From positions 1 to 12,257 of the forward strand of contig CAZTMX010000078.1 of assembly GCA_964614855.1 (NCBI GenBank): a DNA stretch of 12,257 nt, read 5' to 3'. This DNA is from CAWJHE01 sp964614855 (GTDB lineage: Bacteria; Chloroflexota; Anaerolineae; Anaerolineales; UBA4823). Positions 1-7,273 of this stretch are shown piece after piece; within the stretch, counting starts at the first letter, position 1; each line of letters starts with the position of its first letter. Position numbers and translations under genes: made by a program. Under the pieces are notes generated by a model, which saw nothing but the letters and a program-made list of their open reading frames with translations, did no database searches and was not told where the DNA came from.

Positions 1-55
1 GATACGGCCACCACCGAGAACTACACTCTTTCCCTACACGACGCTCTTCCGATCT
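1..55 (+). other. Illumina P5/TruSeq adapter remnant (artefact)
   Basis: These bases match the Illumina universal (P5 plus read 1 primer) adapter from its internal GATACGGC to the terminal CTCTTCCGATCT. I see two differences from the standard oligonucleotide: C for G at position 9 and A for T at position 20. The genomic insert begins right after the final GATCT, at position 56, where the reading frame of the truncated peptidase gene becomes meaningful. This is library sequence that escaped trimming, not biology. It also marks the left end of the assembled contig, so the truncation of the adjacent gene is technical. Confidence 0.97.
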
Positions 56-472
56 CACCTTTTTACGCAGCGGCAGGTTGAGCATTTGCACGGCTTTCAT
101 GGCATACAGGCTGATCACCGCACCGCCTTTATCGTCAGCCGTACCGCGCCCCCACAGGAAGCCGTCCTGCAGTACGCAGTGGAAAGGATCGTGTGTCCAT
201 TTATCCAGGTCACCAATCCCCACCACGTCCAGGTGCACCAGGATGCCCAGCGTCTCCTCGCCCTGGCCCATCTCCACAACCCCCACCTGCCAGTCCGAGC
301 TTACACGGGTGTTGAAACCGAGCTGGCGGGCGCGCTGCAAAAACCACTCCAGGCAGGCGCGTGTTTCATCTTTATTCTCGTGGGTGCTGGGGTAGCTGAC
401 CAGCTTGAAGAGATCCGCCAGGATATCCTTCTGCGCGGCGTCAAGATAGGCATCGGTGAATTTTCGTGTCAT
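56..472 (-). CDS. M20-family metallopeptidase / dipeptidase (PepV/Sapep-like), 3' part missing
   Basis: The first 139 residues of a zinc-dependent M20 peptidase are present. The ATG at 472-470 follows an AAAGGAAA ribosome site at about 481-488. Visible motifs are the metal-binding HLDVV (residues 80-84, His80 and catalytic-type Asp82), WTHDPF (92-97) and GRGTADDKG (108-116), which contains the metal-bridging Asp. Their order and spacing fit dipeptidases of the PepV/Sapep type, which release amino acids from dipeptides in the cytosol. Desuccinylase/deacetylase members of M20 are an alternative. The remaining C-terminal part, including the lid/dimerisation domain and the other metal ligands, lies beyond the contig edge and the reading frame is open to the adapter. 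It is the last visible gene of the peptide-transporter operon, 90 nt after the ATPase gene, which supports a role in hydrolysing imported peptides. Confidence 0.9.
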
Positions 473-541
473 GAACCGTGTTTCCTTTAGAATGAATTGT
501 ACCTCGAACCAGCTGGATGTATTCCATATCCGCTAGCAGGT

Positions 542-556
542 CCGGCTGCAGGCCGG
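542..556 (-). other. Small GC-rich hairpin between oppF-like and M20 genes
   Basis: CCGGC (542-546) and GCCGG (552-556) form a 5-bp stem with a 5-nt loop, just downstream of the ATPase stop codon in the direction of transcription. No U-run follows, so it is a poor intrinsic terminator. It may act as an mRNA stability or attenuation element inside the 90-nt spacer, or be chance in GC-rich sequence. Confidence 0.25.
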
Positions 557-562
557 GTGGGT

Positions 563-1558
563 TTACAGCTGGTGTGAAAAATGACAGGCGACCAGGTGAC
601 CCGGTGCCACCGGCGCCAGCTCGGGGTCCACCTGGCGGCAGATATCCTGCACCAGCGGGCAGCGCGAGTGGAATTTGCAGCCGTGCAGCACCGCAGTCGG
701 GTTGGGCGTCTCGCCCGGCAGCACGGCGCGCTGACGGCGCTGGACGCCGGGTGTGGGCATCACCGCCGTCAGCGCTTTGGTGTACGGGTGCAGCCCGTGG
801 CGGATGATTTCATCGGCGCTGCCTGTTTCCATAATTTTGCCCAGGTACATGATGGCAATGCGGTCTGAGATTAACCAGGCCAGCGACAGGTCGTGGGTGA
901 TGAACAGATAGGAAAGCCCCTGTTTTTCCCGCAAATCCAGCATCAAGCGCAAAATGCCGGTGCGGATGGAGGCATCCAACATGGACACCGGCTCATCTGC
1001 CACGATAAAGGAAGGCTGCAAGATCATCGAGCTGGCCAGCACCATACGCTGGCGCTGCCCGCCGGAAAGCTCGTGCGGGTAGCGGTAGAAAAAATCCTCG
1101 GCTGGCAGCAAACCGGCTTGTTCGAGCGCTAATCTTACCTTTTCGCTGCGCTCAGCTTCGCTGTGCACCAGCCTGTGCACTTCCAGCGGCTCGGCGACGA
1201 TATCCATCACCATATTGCGCGGGTTCACCGACTGGTAGGGATCCTGGAAGATCATCTGCGCCTTTTGGCGAAAGAGGTGCATAAAGGTTTTGTCTTTTGG
1301 CTGGATATGTTCACCCAAAAAACTGACCTGACCCGCTGAAATCTTGACCAGCTGCAAGATCGCTTTACCGGTAGTGGTCTTGCCGCTGCCGCTTTCGCCC
1401 ACCAGGGAGAAAATCTCAGCACGGGCGATGTCAAATGAAATCCCGTCCACCGCTTTGAGGATGATCTTGTGTTTGCTAAACAGGTCTTCTAAAAAGCCGC
1501 GCTTGATATCGAAATAAACTTTGAGGTCACGCACCGCAACAACCGCATCAGCATTCAC
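563..1558 (-). CDS. Peptide ABC transporter ATP-binding protein (OppF/DppF-like)
   Basis: This is a 331-residue ABC ATPase that would power import of oligopeptides as the F-type partner of the D-type ATPase encoded just upstream. Motifs: Walker A GESGSGKT (54-61), Q-loop Gln105, signature LSGGQ (164-168), Walker B FIVADE (184-189) and H-loop His222. The C-terminal oligopeptide/dipeptide transporter domain has four cysteines in a GCKFHSRC...C...C pattern, as in members where they bind an iron-sulfur cluster. I chose the GTG at 1558-1556 because GGGGAGG lies 6-7 nt before it and family homology starts there. A longer open frame to 1669 overlaps the previous gene and lacks family sequence. The GTG start overlaps the end of the D-type ATPase gene by 11 nt, which indicates translational coupling. 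Confidence 0.95.
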   Translation of the reverse strand: MNADAVVAVRDLKVYFDIKRGFLEDLFSKHKIILKAVDGISFDIARAEIFSLVGESGSGKTTTGKAILQLVKISAGQVSFLGEHIQPKDKTFMHLFRQKAQMIFQDPYQSVNPRNMVMDIVAEPLEVHRLVHSEAERSEKVRLALEQAGLLPAEDFFYRYPHELSGGQRQRMVLASSMILQPSFIVADEPVSMLDASIRTGILRLMLDLREKQGLSYLFITHDLSLAWLISDRIAIMYLGKIMETGSADEIIRHGLHPYTKALTAVMPTPGVQRRQRAVLPGETPNPTAVLHGCKFHSRCPLVQDICRQVDPELAPVAPGHLVACHFSHQL

Positions 1559-2519
1559 GGAACACCTCCCCGCTACGGTGGCAGGCTGCGAAGTGCTTCT
1601 CTCCCAGCTTTTGCATCCGCGGTTCCTGTTGGCGGCAAAGCTCGACAGCACAATGGCAGCGGGGAGCAAAACTGCAGCCCTGCACCGGTTCGAGCAAGTT
1701 GGGCGGCACGCCCTCGATGCTGGGTGGGATGATCTTTTCTTTGCCGATATTAGGAAAGCAAGCGATCAGCCGGTCTGTATAGGGGTGTGCGGTGCGCTCA
1801 AAGATATCGTGTACCGTCCCGCTTTCCACGATCTTGCCGGCATACATCACAGCAATCCTATCGCATGTTTCTCCCAGGATCGAAAGATCGTGGGTGATCA
1901 AGATCAGACCCATGTCCAGCTCGCTGCGCAGCTTTTCCAGCAGGTTCAAAATCTGCGCCTGCACGATCACATCCAGCGCAGTGGTGGGTTCATCGCCGAT
2001 GATGATCTTTGGGCTGCAGGCCAGGGCGATGGCGATCATTGCCCGCTGTTTCATCCCGCCGCTGAATTCGTGCGGGTAGTTGTTGATGCGCTCCGCCGGC
2101 ATTTCCACCAGCTCAAACAATGCGCCTGCTCGCGCCAGGGCTTCTTTTTTACTCACCTTTTCGTGCAGCACGATGGCTTCGGCGATCTGGTCGCCCACTT
2201 TCATCACCGGGTTGAGCGCGTTCATCGCTCCCTGGAAGATGATCGAGACATCCTTCCAGCGCCGCTGGCGGATCTCATCATCGCTGAGCTGAACCAGATC
2301 CGTGCCTTCCAACAAGATTTCGCCGCCGTGGATTTTGCCTTCCTTTGGCAGCAGGCGGGCGATGGACAGGGCGCAGGTGGTCTTGCCGCAGCCGGATTCA
2401 CCCACCAACCCCAGCGCTTCGCCGTGATCCAGCTCAAAGCTGGTGCCGTCCACAGCCTTGTACAACCCTTTGGAGGTATCGAAGTAGGTGCGCAGGTCAC
2501 GCACATCCAGCAGCGCCAT
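1548..2519 (-). CDS. Peptide ABC transporter ATP-binding protein (OppD/DppD-like)
   Basis: This 323-residue ABC ATPase is the D-type subunit of the peptide importer. It carries Walker A GESGCGKT (40-47), Q-loop Gln96, signature FSGGMKQR (152-159), Walker B IIIGDEP (172-178) and the D-loop TALD (180-183). It ends in the Cys-rich peptide-transporter extension GCSFAPRC...C...C. The ATG at 2519-2517 is preferred over the in-frame GTG two codons upstream, because the GGGGGAGG ribosome site ends 5 nt before the ATG and directly abuts the GTG. Its start is 2 nt past the stop of permease C, and its 3' end overlaps the F-type ATPase gene. Known family members form a D/F heterodimer on the cytosolic face of the two permeases. 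Confidence 0.95.
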   Translation of the reverse strand: MALLDVRDLRTYFDTSKGLYKAVDGTSFELDHGEALGLVGESGCGKTTCALSIARLLPKEGKIHGGEILLEGTDLVQLSDDEIRQRRWKDVSIIFQGAMNALNPVMKVGDQIAEAIVLHEKVSKKEALARAGALFELVEMPAERINNYPHEFSGGMKQRAMIAIALACSPKIIIGDEPTTALDVIVQAQILNLLEKLRSELDMGLILITHDLSILGETCDRIAVMYAGKIVESGTVHDIFERTAHPYTDRLIACFPNIGKEKIIPPSIEGVPPNLLEPVQGCSFAPRCHCAVELCRQQEPRMQKLGEKHFAACHRSGEVFREC

Positions 2520-2521
2520 GC

Positions 2522-3343
2522 TCACCTCCCCCTCAGCTTTGGATTGAGAATTTCATCAAAGGCGTAACCCAGCAGGGTAAAAGACAGCACCACCAGCACC
2601 ACGCAAATACCCGGCGGCAGGTAGTACCACCAGGCGCCGGCTGCAGTGGCGCCGCCTTCGAAGGCGTAATGCAGCATCATCCCCCAGCTCGCCATGGTGG
2701 GGTCGCCCAGCCCGAGGAAGCTCAAGGTGGTTTCCGAGACGATGGCTACGGCTGCCACCAGCACCGTATTGGCAAACACCAGCGGGAAGACGTTGGGCAG
2801 GATATGGCGCATCATGATATGCCCGCTGCCGGCGCCGATGGAAACCGTACGCTCGATAAACTGCCGTTCCTTGACGGACAGCGTCTGCGCCCGCACCACG
2901 CGCGCTGTGCCTGCCCAGCCGGTGATGCCGATGACAAAGATGATATTCCACAGGCTGGAACCCAGGATGGCAGCCAGCACCATCATCAACGGCAGCCAGG
3001 GGATGACCAGGAAGAAATCGGTAAAGCGCATCAGCAGGTTGTCGATGCCTCCGCCAAAATAACCGGAGATGATGCCGATCAGCGTGCCGATGATCATGGA
3101 AATGGCCGTGGCCACCGCGCCGATGAGCAGCGAAATCCTGGCGCCTGCCACCAGGTTCGCCAGCACATCGCGCCCCATGTCATCGGTGCCCAACAGGTGT
3201 TGGCTGGAGGGCGGCAGCAGCATATCTTCTACATTGCCAAATTGCATGGTGGAAAAAGGCATGAATAGCGGGCCCAGCAATGCCAGCAGCAAGAAGAATG
3301 ACAAAATAACCACGCCGGTCATCGCCATTTTGTTTTTGCGCAC
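2522..3343 (-). CDS. Peptide ABC transporter permease (OppC/DppC-like); true start probably upstream at 3391
   Basis: This BPD_transp_1-type inner-membrane subunit has hydrophobic segments beginning with VVILSFFLLLALLGPLF, the LLGTDDMGRDVLANLVAGAR signature typical of C-type peptide permeases, and an EAA loop around FIERTVSIGAGSGHIMMRHILPN. From the GTG at 3343-3341 it encodes 273 residues, but no SD lies before that codon. The frame stays open upstream for a further 20 codons, back to the previous gene's stop. An ATA codon at 3391-3389 sits 6 nt after GGAG. Starting there adds 16 residues (IKRTFRSKNIVEFGAA), giving 289, a normal family length with the usual basic cytosolic lead-in. I give the conventional start but think the longer protein is more likely. 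It would pair with permease B to form the channel. Confidence 0.93.
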   Translation of the reverse strand: MRKNKMAMTGVVILSFFLLLALLGPLFMPFSTMQFGNVEDMLLPPSSQHLLGTDDMGRDVLANLVAGARISLLIGAVATAISMIIGTLIGIISGYFGGGIDNLLMRFTDFFLVIPWLPLMMVLAAILGSSLWNIIFVIGITGWAGTARVVRAQTLSVKERQFIERTVSIGAGSGHIMMRHILPNVFPLVFANTVLVAAVAIVSETTLSFLGLGDPTMASWGMMLHYAFEGGATAAGAWWYYLPPGICVVLVVLSFTLLGYAFDEILNPKLRGR

Positions 3344-3403
3344 GGCAGCGCCAAATTCTACGATGTTTTTACTGCGAAATGTTCGTTTTATGGCCGGCTC
3401 CGT

Positions 3404-4372
3404 TTAACTCTTTACCCTGGGATCGATGTAGGCGTAGGTGATATCCGCCAGGACATTTGCCAGCACCACGCTGACCGTGACCAGTAGAAAAACGCCCTGC
3501 AGCAGCGGATAATCGCGCGCCCCCAGGGCTTCGTACATCACCCGCCCCAAACCGGGCCAGGAAAAGATCGTTTCGATCTGGATGGCGCCGGCGACCACAA
3601 AGCCGATATTGATGGCGATGATGGTGATCATGGGCAGCATGGCGTTTGGGACTGCGTGCTTCATTAATACATAGCGTTCACGAAAACCCTTGGCGCGGGC
3701 AGTGGTGATGTAGTCTTCAGAGAGCACATCAATCAGCGTGTTGCGCATGGTCAACGCATACTCGCCGATCAACACCAGGCTCATGGTCAGCACAGGCAGC
3801 ACCAGGTGGCGCCCCAGGTCTTGCAGCATGGCGTTGGTGGTGGCAAAGCTTTTGCCGGGAGTGAACATCCCGCTGGTGGGGAACAGGCGCAGCTCCACGC
3901 AAAATAGGACCACCATGATCATCCCCAGCCAGAAGGTGGGTACGGAATAGGTGATCAGAGAAAAACCCAACAAACCGACATCCAGCTTTTCGCCGCGTTT
4001 CCAGGCTGCCAGGATGCCAAACAGGATGCCCACCAGGATGGCGATGATCTCTGCCAGACCCACCATCAGAACAGTGGGGAAAATCCTGGAGGCTACCACC
4101 TGTGTCACCGGTGCTTTGTAGACAAAGGATGTGCCCAGGTTTCCTTCGGCCAGGTGCTTGAAATAGGTGAAGAACTGCACGTACCAGGCCTGGTCCAAAC
4201 CGTACAGTCGCTTCACCGCTTCCACCTGTTCGGGTGTTGCCTTGGGGTTGCGCATCATCATTGCCAGCGGATCGCCGGGCAGCACCCGAAACAGGAGGTA
4301 ATTAAAAACCAGCACAATCAGGATGGTTACCAGGGCATAAAAGAGTTTCCTTGCGATGATCCCTTTGCTCAT
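3404..4372 (-). CDS. Peptide ABC transporter permease (OppB/DppB-like)
   Basis: This 322-residue inner-membrane subunit of the peptide importer starts with a hydrophobic helix running into FRVLPGDP (28-35), the hallmark of B-type peptide permeases. Several more hydrophobic segments follow. A cytosolic EAA coupling loop (ITTARAKGFRERYVLMKHAVPN, from about residue 222, written here only as its start and end: ITTARAKGF to HAVPN) contacts the ATPases. The C-terminal ADITYAYIDPRVK is also characteristic. The ATG at 4372-4370 lies 15 nt after the stop of the binding-protein gene. Only a weak ribosome site (AAAGG, distant) is visible, so translation may depend on ribosomes coming from upstream. Length matches the family. 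Confidence 0.95.
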   Translation of the reverse strand: MSKGIIARKLFYALVTILIVLVFNYLLFRVLPGDPLAMMMRNPKATPEQVEAVKRLYGLDQAWYVQFFTYFKHLAEGNLGTSFVYKAPVTQVVASRIFPTVLMVGLAEIIAILVGILFGILAAWKRGEKLDVGLLGFSLITYSVPTFWLGMIMVVLFCVELRLFPTSGMFTPGKSFATTNAMLQDLGRHLVLPVLTMSLVLIGEYALTMRNTLIDVLSEDYITTARAKGFRERYVLMKHAVPNAMLPMITIIAINIGFVVAGAIQIETIFSWPGLGRVMYEALGARDYPLLQGVFLLVTVSVVLANVLADITYAYIDPRVKS

Positions 4373-4387
4373 GAGCTCGGGCGCCTT

Positions 4388-6157
4388 TTATTCCTTGGGT
4401 TTCAAGTTGAAGTAGTTGTAGGTTGTCAGGTTAAAGAAGAACGTGCCTCCCTCAGGGATTTGCCTGTAACCGGTCCAGCGGTCTGAGCGGATGCCCTGGA
4501 TGTTATTGGAGTAGATCAGGATGATATAGGGTGCTTCATCGTAAACGATCTGCTGCATTTCAAACACCATCTCCTGCCGCTTTTGTTCATCCAGTTCTTG
4601 CTGTTGGGCGATGAACAGTTCATCGTAACGGGCGTTGGAGAAGAAGGGCTCGTTATTACCGCCGATTTGGTCGGTGATGAGCAGCCCGATAATCACGGTG
4701 GGGTCTACATCTGCGCCCCAGCCCCAGATAAACATATCGTAGCTGCCGGCGATGATCTCATCGTACAGCGCGCCGCTGTCCATGGTGACGTTGTTGATCT
4801 TGATGCCTACGGCAGCCAGATCGGCGGCGATCATCTGCCCGCTTTTGACTTCTTCCAGGTTATCGGCAATAGTGATCAGGTCAAACTCCAGTGGATCGCC
4901 AGCGGCATTCTCGCGCACACCGTCGCCGTTCGCATCGGTGTAGCCTGCTTCTTCCAGCAGCGCCATGGCTTTTTCAGGGTTGTAGGAGCGCATCTCTTCG
5001 GCGGTTGGCTCGTAATGGTAGAAATCGCCGGGGTTGATCAGCGTGGTGCCGACGGCGCCTTGCCCGTTGTAAGCCATATCCACGATTTTCTGTTTGTTCA
5101 TCCCCAGCTCGATCGCCTGGCGGATCTTCTTATCCAGCAGCAGCGGGTTGCCGCCGCTGGTTTCATCCGTCCAGCAGTTGACGCCGACCTGCATGAAACC
5201 GCGTTCCGTTCCGGAGATGGCATCCACATTCGGGTCATCCACCAGTTGTTTGAACTGGGCTGTGTTCAGGTTGGAGGCGCCGTCGATCTCGCCCAGCATC
5301 AAGGCCTGTGCCATGGAATCGGCATTTTCATAGTCTACGAAAATGAATTCATCCACCGTTGGCAGCGCGCCGAAGTAATCGGTGTTTTTCACCACTTTGA
5401 CAAAATTGGGACCCTTGGAATCGTATTTGAAGGGGCCGGTGCCGATCGGGGTTTCGTTGGGCCAGGTCTCCAATTCCTCTGCGGCGATGGTGCTGAAGAT
5501 GTGCTTGGGGAGGATGGGCGTGGTGTTCATCAGCATGTTCGCTTTTGGCGCATCCGTGGTGATCACCAGGGTGTTTGCGTCAGGGCATTGGATATCTGTC
5601 ATCCCGGTCAGATAGGAGCTGTACATATATCCCAGCCCGGATTCCAGCATCAGATCAAAAGTGAACTTGACATCCTCGCAGCTAAAGGGCTGTCCGTCGT
5701 GCCACTTGACATTTTCCTGCAGCTTGAAGGTCCAGGTCAGGTTGTCGTCACTCACCGACCATTCCTTTGCCAGGTCGGGCACGGGTTCAAAGTTCTCATC
5801 ATATTTGACCAGTGTGTCGTAGATGATCATAAAGAACTCGTAGGTGACCTGCATGTAGGAAGACAGCGGGTTCATGGTGTCGAAGGCCGCGCTGGAGCCC
5901 AGCGTGAAGGAAACCGGTTCGGCTGGAGCAGCCGGCTCAGCTGGCGTTTCCGCTGCCGGCGCCTCTGCCGCAGGGGCTTCCGCTGCAGGCGCCTCTTCTG
6001 CAGGGGCTTCGGCTGCCGGAGCCTCTGCCGCAGGGGGCTGCCCATCTTGCGGCTGGACCACAACCGCAGTTTCCGGCACGCTGGTGCAGCTCGCCGGGGC
6101 CAGGCTGAGCGCCAGGATTAAAGCGATCATGAGCATATATTGAAGCGATTTTTTCAT
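4388..6157 (-). CDS. Peptide ABC transporter substrate-binding lipoprotein (SBP_bac_5 family)
   Basis: This 589-residue extracytoplasmic receptor delivers peptides to the permeases. The ATG at 6157-6155 has AAAGGAG upstream, and an open frame further 5' overlaps the previous gene and is not protein-like. Residues 1-23 are a signal peptide (KK, then LMIALILALSLA) and Cys24 is the likely lipidated residue. The preceding PAS gives a somewhat unusual lipobox. Residues 41-81 are a low-complexity Ala/Pro/Glu tether built from near-repeats of AAEAP. The family 5 binding domain then begins at about 82, with the diagnostic AKEWSVSDDNLTWTFKL (130-146) and VKWHDGQPFS. It ends in a typical C-terminal lobe (APYIILIYSNNIQGIRSD). 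It lies 34 nt after the S66 peptidase gene and 15 nt before permease B. Nickel or other family 5 ligands are possible, but the peptidase neighbours favour peptides. Confidence 0.95.
   Translation of the reverse strand: MKKSLQYMLMIALILALSLAPASCTSVPETAVVVQPQDGQPPAAEAPAAEAPAEEAPAAEAPAAEAPAAETPAEPAAPAEPVSFTLGSSAAFDTMNPLSSYMQVTYEFFMIIYDTLVKYDENFEPVPDLAKEWSVSDDNLTWTFKLQENVKWHDGQPFSCEDVKFTFDLMLESGLGYMYSSYLTGMTDIQCPDANTLVITTDAPKANMLMNTTPILPKHIFSTIAAEELETWPNETPIGTGPFKYDSKGPNFVKVVKNTDYFGALPTVDEFIFVDYENADSMAQALMLGEIDGASNLNTAQFKQLVDDPNVDAISGTERGFMQVGVNCWTDETSGGNPLLLDKKIRQAIELGMNKQKIVDMAYNGQGAVGTTLINPGDFYHYEPTAEEMRSYNPEKAMALLEEAGYTDANGDGVRENAAGDPLEFDLITIADNLEEVKSGQMIAADLAAVGIKINNVTMDSGALYDEIIAGSYDMFIWGWGADVDPTVIIGLLITDQIGGNNEPFFSNARYDELFIAQQQELDEQKRQEMVFEMQQIVYDEAPYIILIYSNNIQGIRSDRWTGYRQIPEGGTFFFNLTTYNYFNLKPKE
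5915..6037 (-). repeat. In-gene 15-bp-type tandem repeat coding an Ala/Pro/Glu linker
   Basis: The DNA encoding residues 41-81 of the binding lipoprotein is an imperfect tandem array with a mostly 15-bp period, encoding variants of AAEAP (AAEAP, AEEAP, AAETP, AEPAAP). The units differ at third positions, so this is an old or selected repeat rather than a fresh slippage product. Such acidic Pro/Ala tethers hold a lipoprotein domain away from the membrane. Repeat-number change would alter tether length in frame. Confidence 0.85.
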
Positions 6158-6191
6158 TTCTTCTCTCCTTTTGTTGAACAACACATTGACT

Positions 6192-7139
6192 TCAAGCAAC
6201 ACCGCTCTCCAGGATGGTGAAGCTTTTTTGATCTGCATCCAGGCGTACGCGTACACCCAGCGGCAGGGTTGCCATATCCTTGCTGTGTCCCAGCGGAAGC
6301 CCGTACAGCACTGGGATCCCCAGCGGTTTGAGGTAATACTCCAGCACATCTTCCAGGTGGATATCGCTGTAATAGCCGGGGTTGTGTTTTCTTGGGCTGC
6401 AGTCAACACAATTCCCTATGACAATCCCTTTCAATGGTTTTAGTAAACCGGCATTCCGCAAGTGTGAGAGCATGTGATCAAAAATCCAGGGCTCAACATC
6501 AACGTCTTCAAAGAAAAAAATTTTGTCCTGGGTGTCAATCTGGTATGGGGTGCCCAGGCTGGCGCAAACCAGGGTCAGGTTGCCGCCAATCAGCTCGCCT
6601 TCGGCTGTACCCGGGCTGATGGCATGCAGCCAGGCTTTTTTATCCGCCAGTGGGATCTCGCCCAGCGGCTCGCTGGCAGCCACTGCCTTGAAGAATTGGG
6701 TTTCAGTGTAATCGCTGAGGTGTTCGCTGGTAAAGCGCGACATGCCCGGACCGTGAAACGTAACCAACCCGCAAAATTTTTGCACAGCCAGGTGCAGCGA
6801 GGTGATGTCGCTAAAGCCGGTGAATATCTTGGGGTGCTGCGCCACGGCGTCGAAGTCCAGCAGGGGGATGATCTGGGCAGATCCATAGCCGCCCTGAGTA
6901 ACAAAAACCGCAGAGATATCCTCTCTGCGGAACATTTCGTTGAAATCAGCAGCGCGCTCTTCTTCTGATGCGGCAACAAAGCCCCTTGTCTTGTTGACAT
7001 TTTTGCCGATCACCACCTTGAAACCCATTTTCTGCAGTGTTTCGGCGGCTCGCAGCACATCGCTTTTTCTCTCTGTGTGGCTTGCCGGCGAAATTACGCC
7101 GATCGTATCCCCGACAGCCAATTTTTTTGGACGAATCAC
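6192..7139 (-). CDS. LD-carboxypeptidase, peptidase family S66 (LdcA/MccF-like)
   Basis: This 315-residue cytosolic serine peptidase belongs to a family that cleaves L,D (or similar) bonds: murein tetrapeptide to tripeptide in LdcA, or aminoacyl-nucleotide antibiotics in MccF. Visible features are the N-terminal GDTIGVISPAS (10-20), FVTQGGYGS (79-87), nucleophile Ser110 in GFSD, catalytic Glu211 in FFFEDVD, and His285 in LPLGHS, the complete Ser-Glu-His triad. The start is GTG at 7139-7137, with AAGGAG 7 nt upstream. It is the first gene of the peptide-uptake operon and is transcribed divergently from the AraC-type regulator. Genomic linkage to a peptide importer suits murein-peptide recycling. 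Self-protection against a peptide-nucleotide antibiotic is a less likely alternative, since no biosynthetic genes are visible. Confidence 0.94.
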   Translation of the reverse strand: MIRPKKLAVGDTIGVISPASHTERKSDVLRAAETLQKMGFKVVIGKNVNKTRGFVAASEEERAADFNEMFRREDISAVFVTQGGYGSAQIIPLLDFDAVAQHPKIFTGFSDITSLHLAVQKFCGLVTFHGPGMSRFTSEHLSDYTETQFFKAVAASEPLGEIPLADKKAWLHAISPGTAEGELIGGNLTLVCASLGTPYQIDTQDKIFFFEDVDVEPWIFDHMLSHLRNAGLLKPLKGIVIGNCVDCSPRKHNPGYYSDIHLEDVLEYYLKPLGIPVLYGLPLGHSKDMATLPLGVRVRLDADQKSFTILESGVA

Positions 7140-7210
7140 GGTTTCACTCCTTGATTCTGATCCGGTCGATGCAGTTGATCGTAGATAGACAGCTTTGTTA
7201 CAGTCATTTT

Positions 7211-7241
7211 ATTATACCCTTATTTCCCAGGCAATCTTTAA
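7211..7241 (-). promoter_or_regulatory. Predicted promoter of the peptide-uptake operon
   Basis: On the minus strand a perfect TATAAT lies at 7216-7211. Upstream of it is a weak -35-like TTAAAG (7241-7236) at a 19-bp spacing. Transcription would begin near 7204 and give a leader of about 65 nt before the GTG at 7139. The weak -35 with long spacing is compatible with an activator-dependent promoter, and an AraC-type regulator is encoded next door. This is pattern-based and no start site is known. Confidence 0.5.
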
Positions 7242-7266
7242 GGACTTGTTGAAGAAGATTTATAAT
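7237..7266 (+). promoter_or_regulatory. Predicted promoter of the AraC-type regulator, probably leaderless
   Basis: A perfect TATAAT at 7261-7266 is preceded by a -35-like TTTAAG at 7237-7242 (18-bp spacing). The ATG of the regulator begins at 7274, only 7 nt after the -10, so the expected start of transcription falls on or next to the start codon. The nearest SD-like purines (GAAGAAGA, 7251-7258) would lie upstream of that transcript. The -35-like element shares bases with the one for the divergent operon, so the two promoters would compete for the same stretch. Confidence 0.55.
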
Positions 7267-7273
7267 GTAGTGC

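Noticed and set aside
86..490. 134-codon plus-strand open frame at the left end
   Set aside because: The minus strand encodes M20 motifs HLDVV and GRGTADDKG over the same bases. The plus-strand product has no family features.
1521..2567. 348-codon plus-strand open frame opposite the D-type ATPase
   Set aside because: The opposite strand has complete Walker A, signature and Walker B motifs. This frame has none and is an antisense shadow.
5915..6037. Possible CRISPR-like or intergenic tandem repeat
   Set aside because: The periodic sequence lies wholly inside the lipoprotein reading frame and encodes an Ala/Pro/Glu linker. There are no unique spacers.
4583..6121. 512-codon plus-strand open frame opposite the binding-protein gene
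   Set aside because: It is a shadow of the strongly supported minus-strand lipoprotein gene. The translation has no recognisable domain and is His/Gly/Val-rich in a way typical of antisense frames.
6172..6183. Short palindrome TGTTG-AA-CAACA between the S66 and binding-protein genes
   Set aside because: The arms are only 5 bp with a 2-nt centre, too short to be convincing as an operator or processing hairpin, and it overlaps the ribosome site of the lipoprotein gene.
6192..7139. S66 gene as microcin C-type self-immunity (MccF) in an antibiotic locus
   Set aside because: No precursor peptide, adenylating enzyme or exporter gene is visible. The adjacent importer and M20 peptidase fit peptide recycling better.
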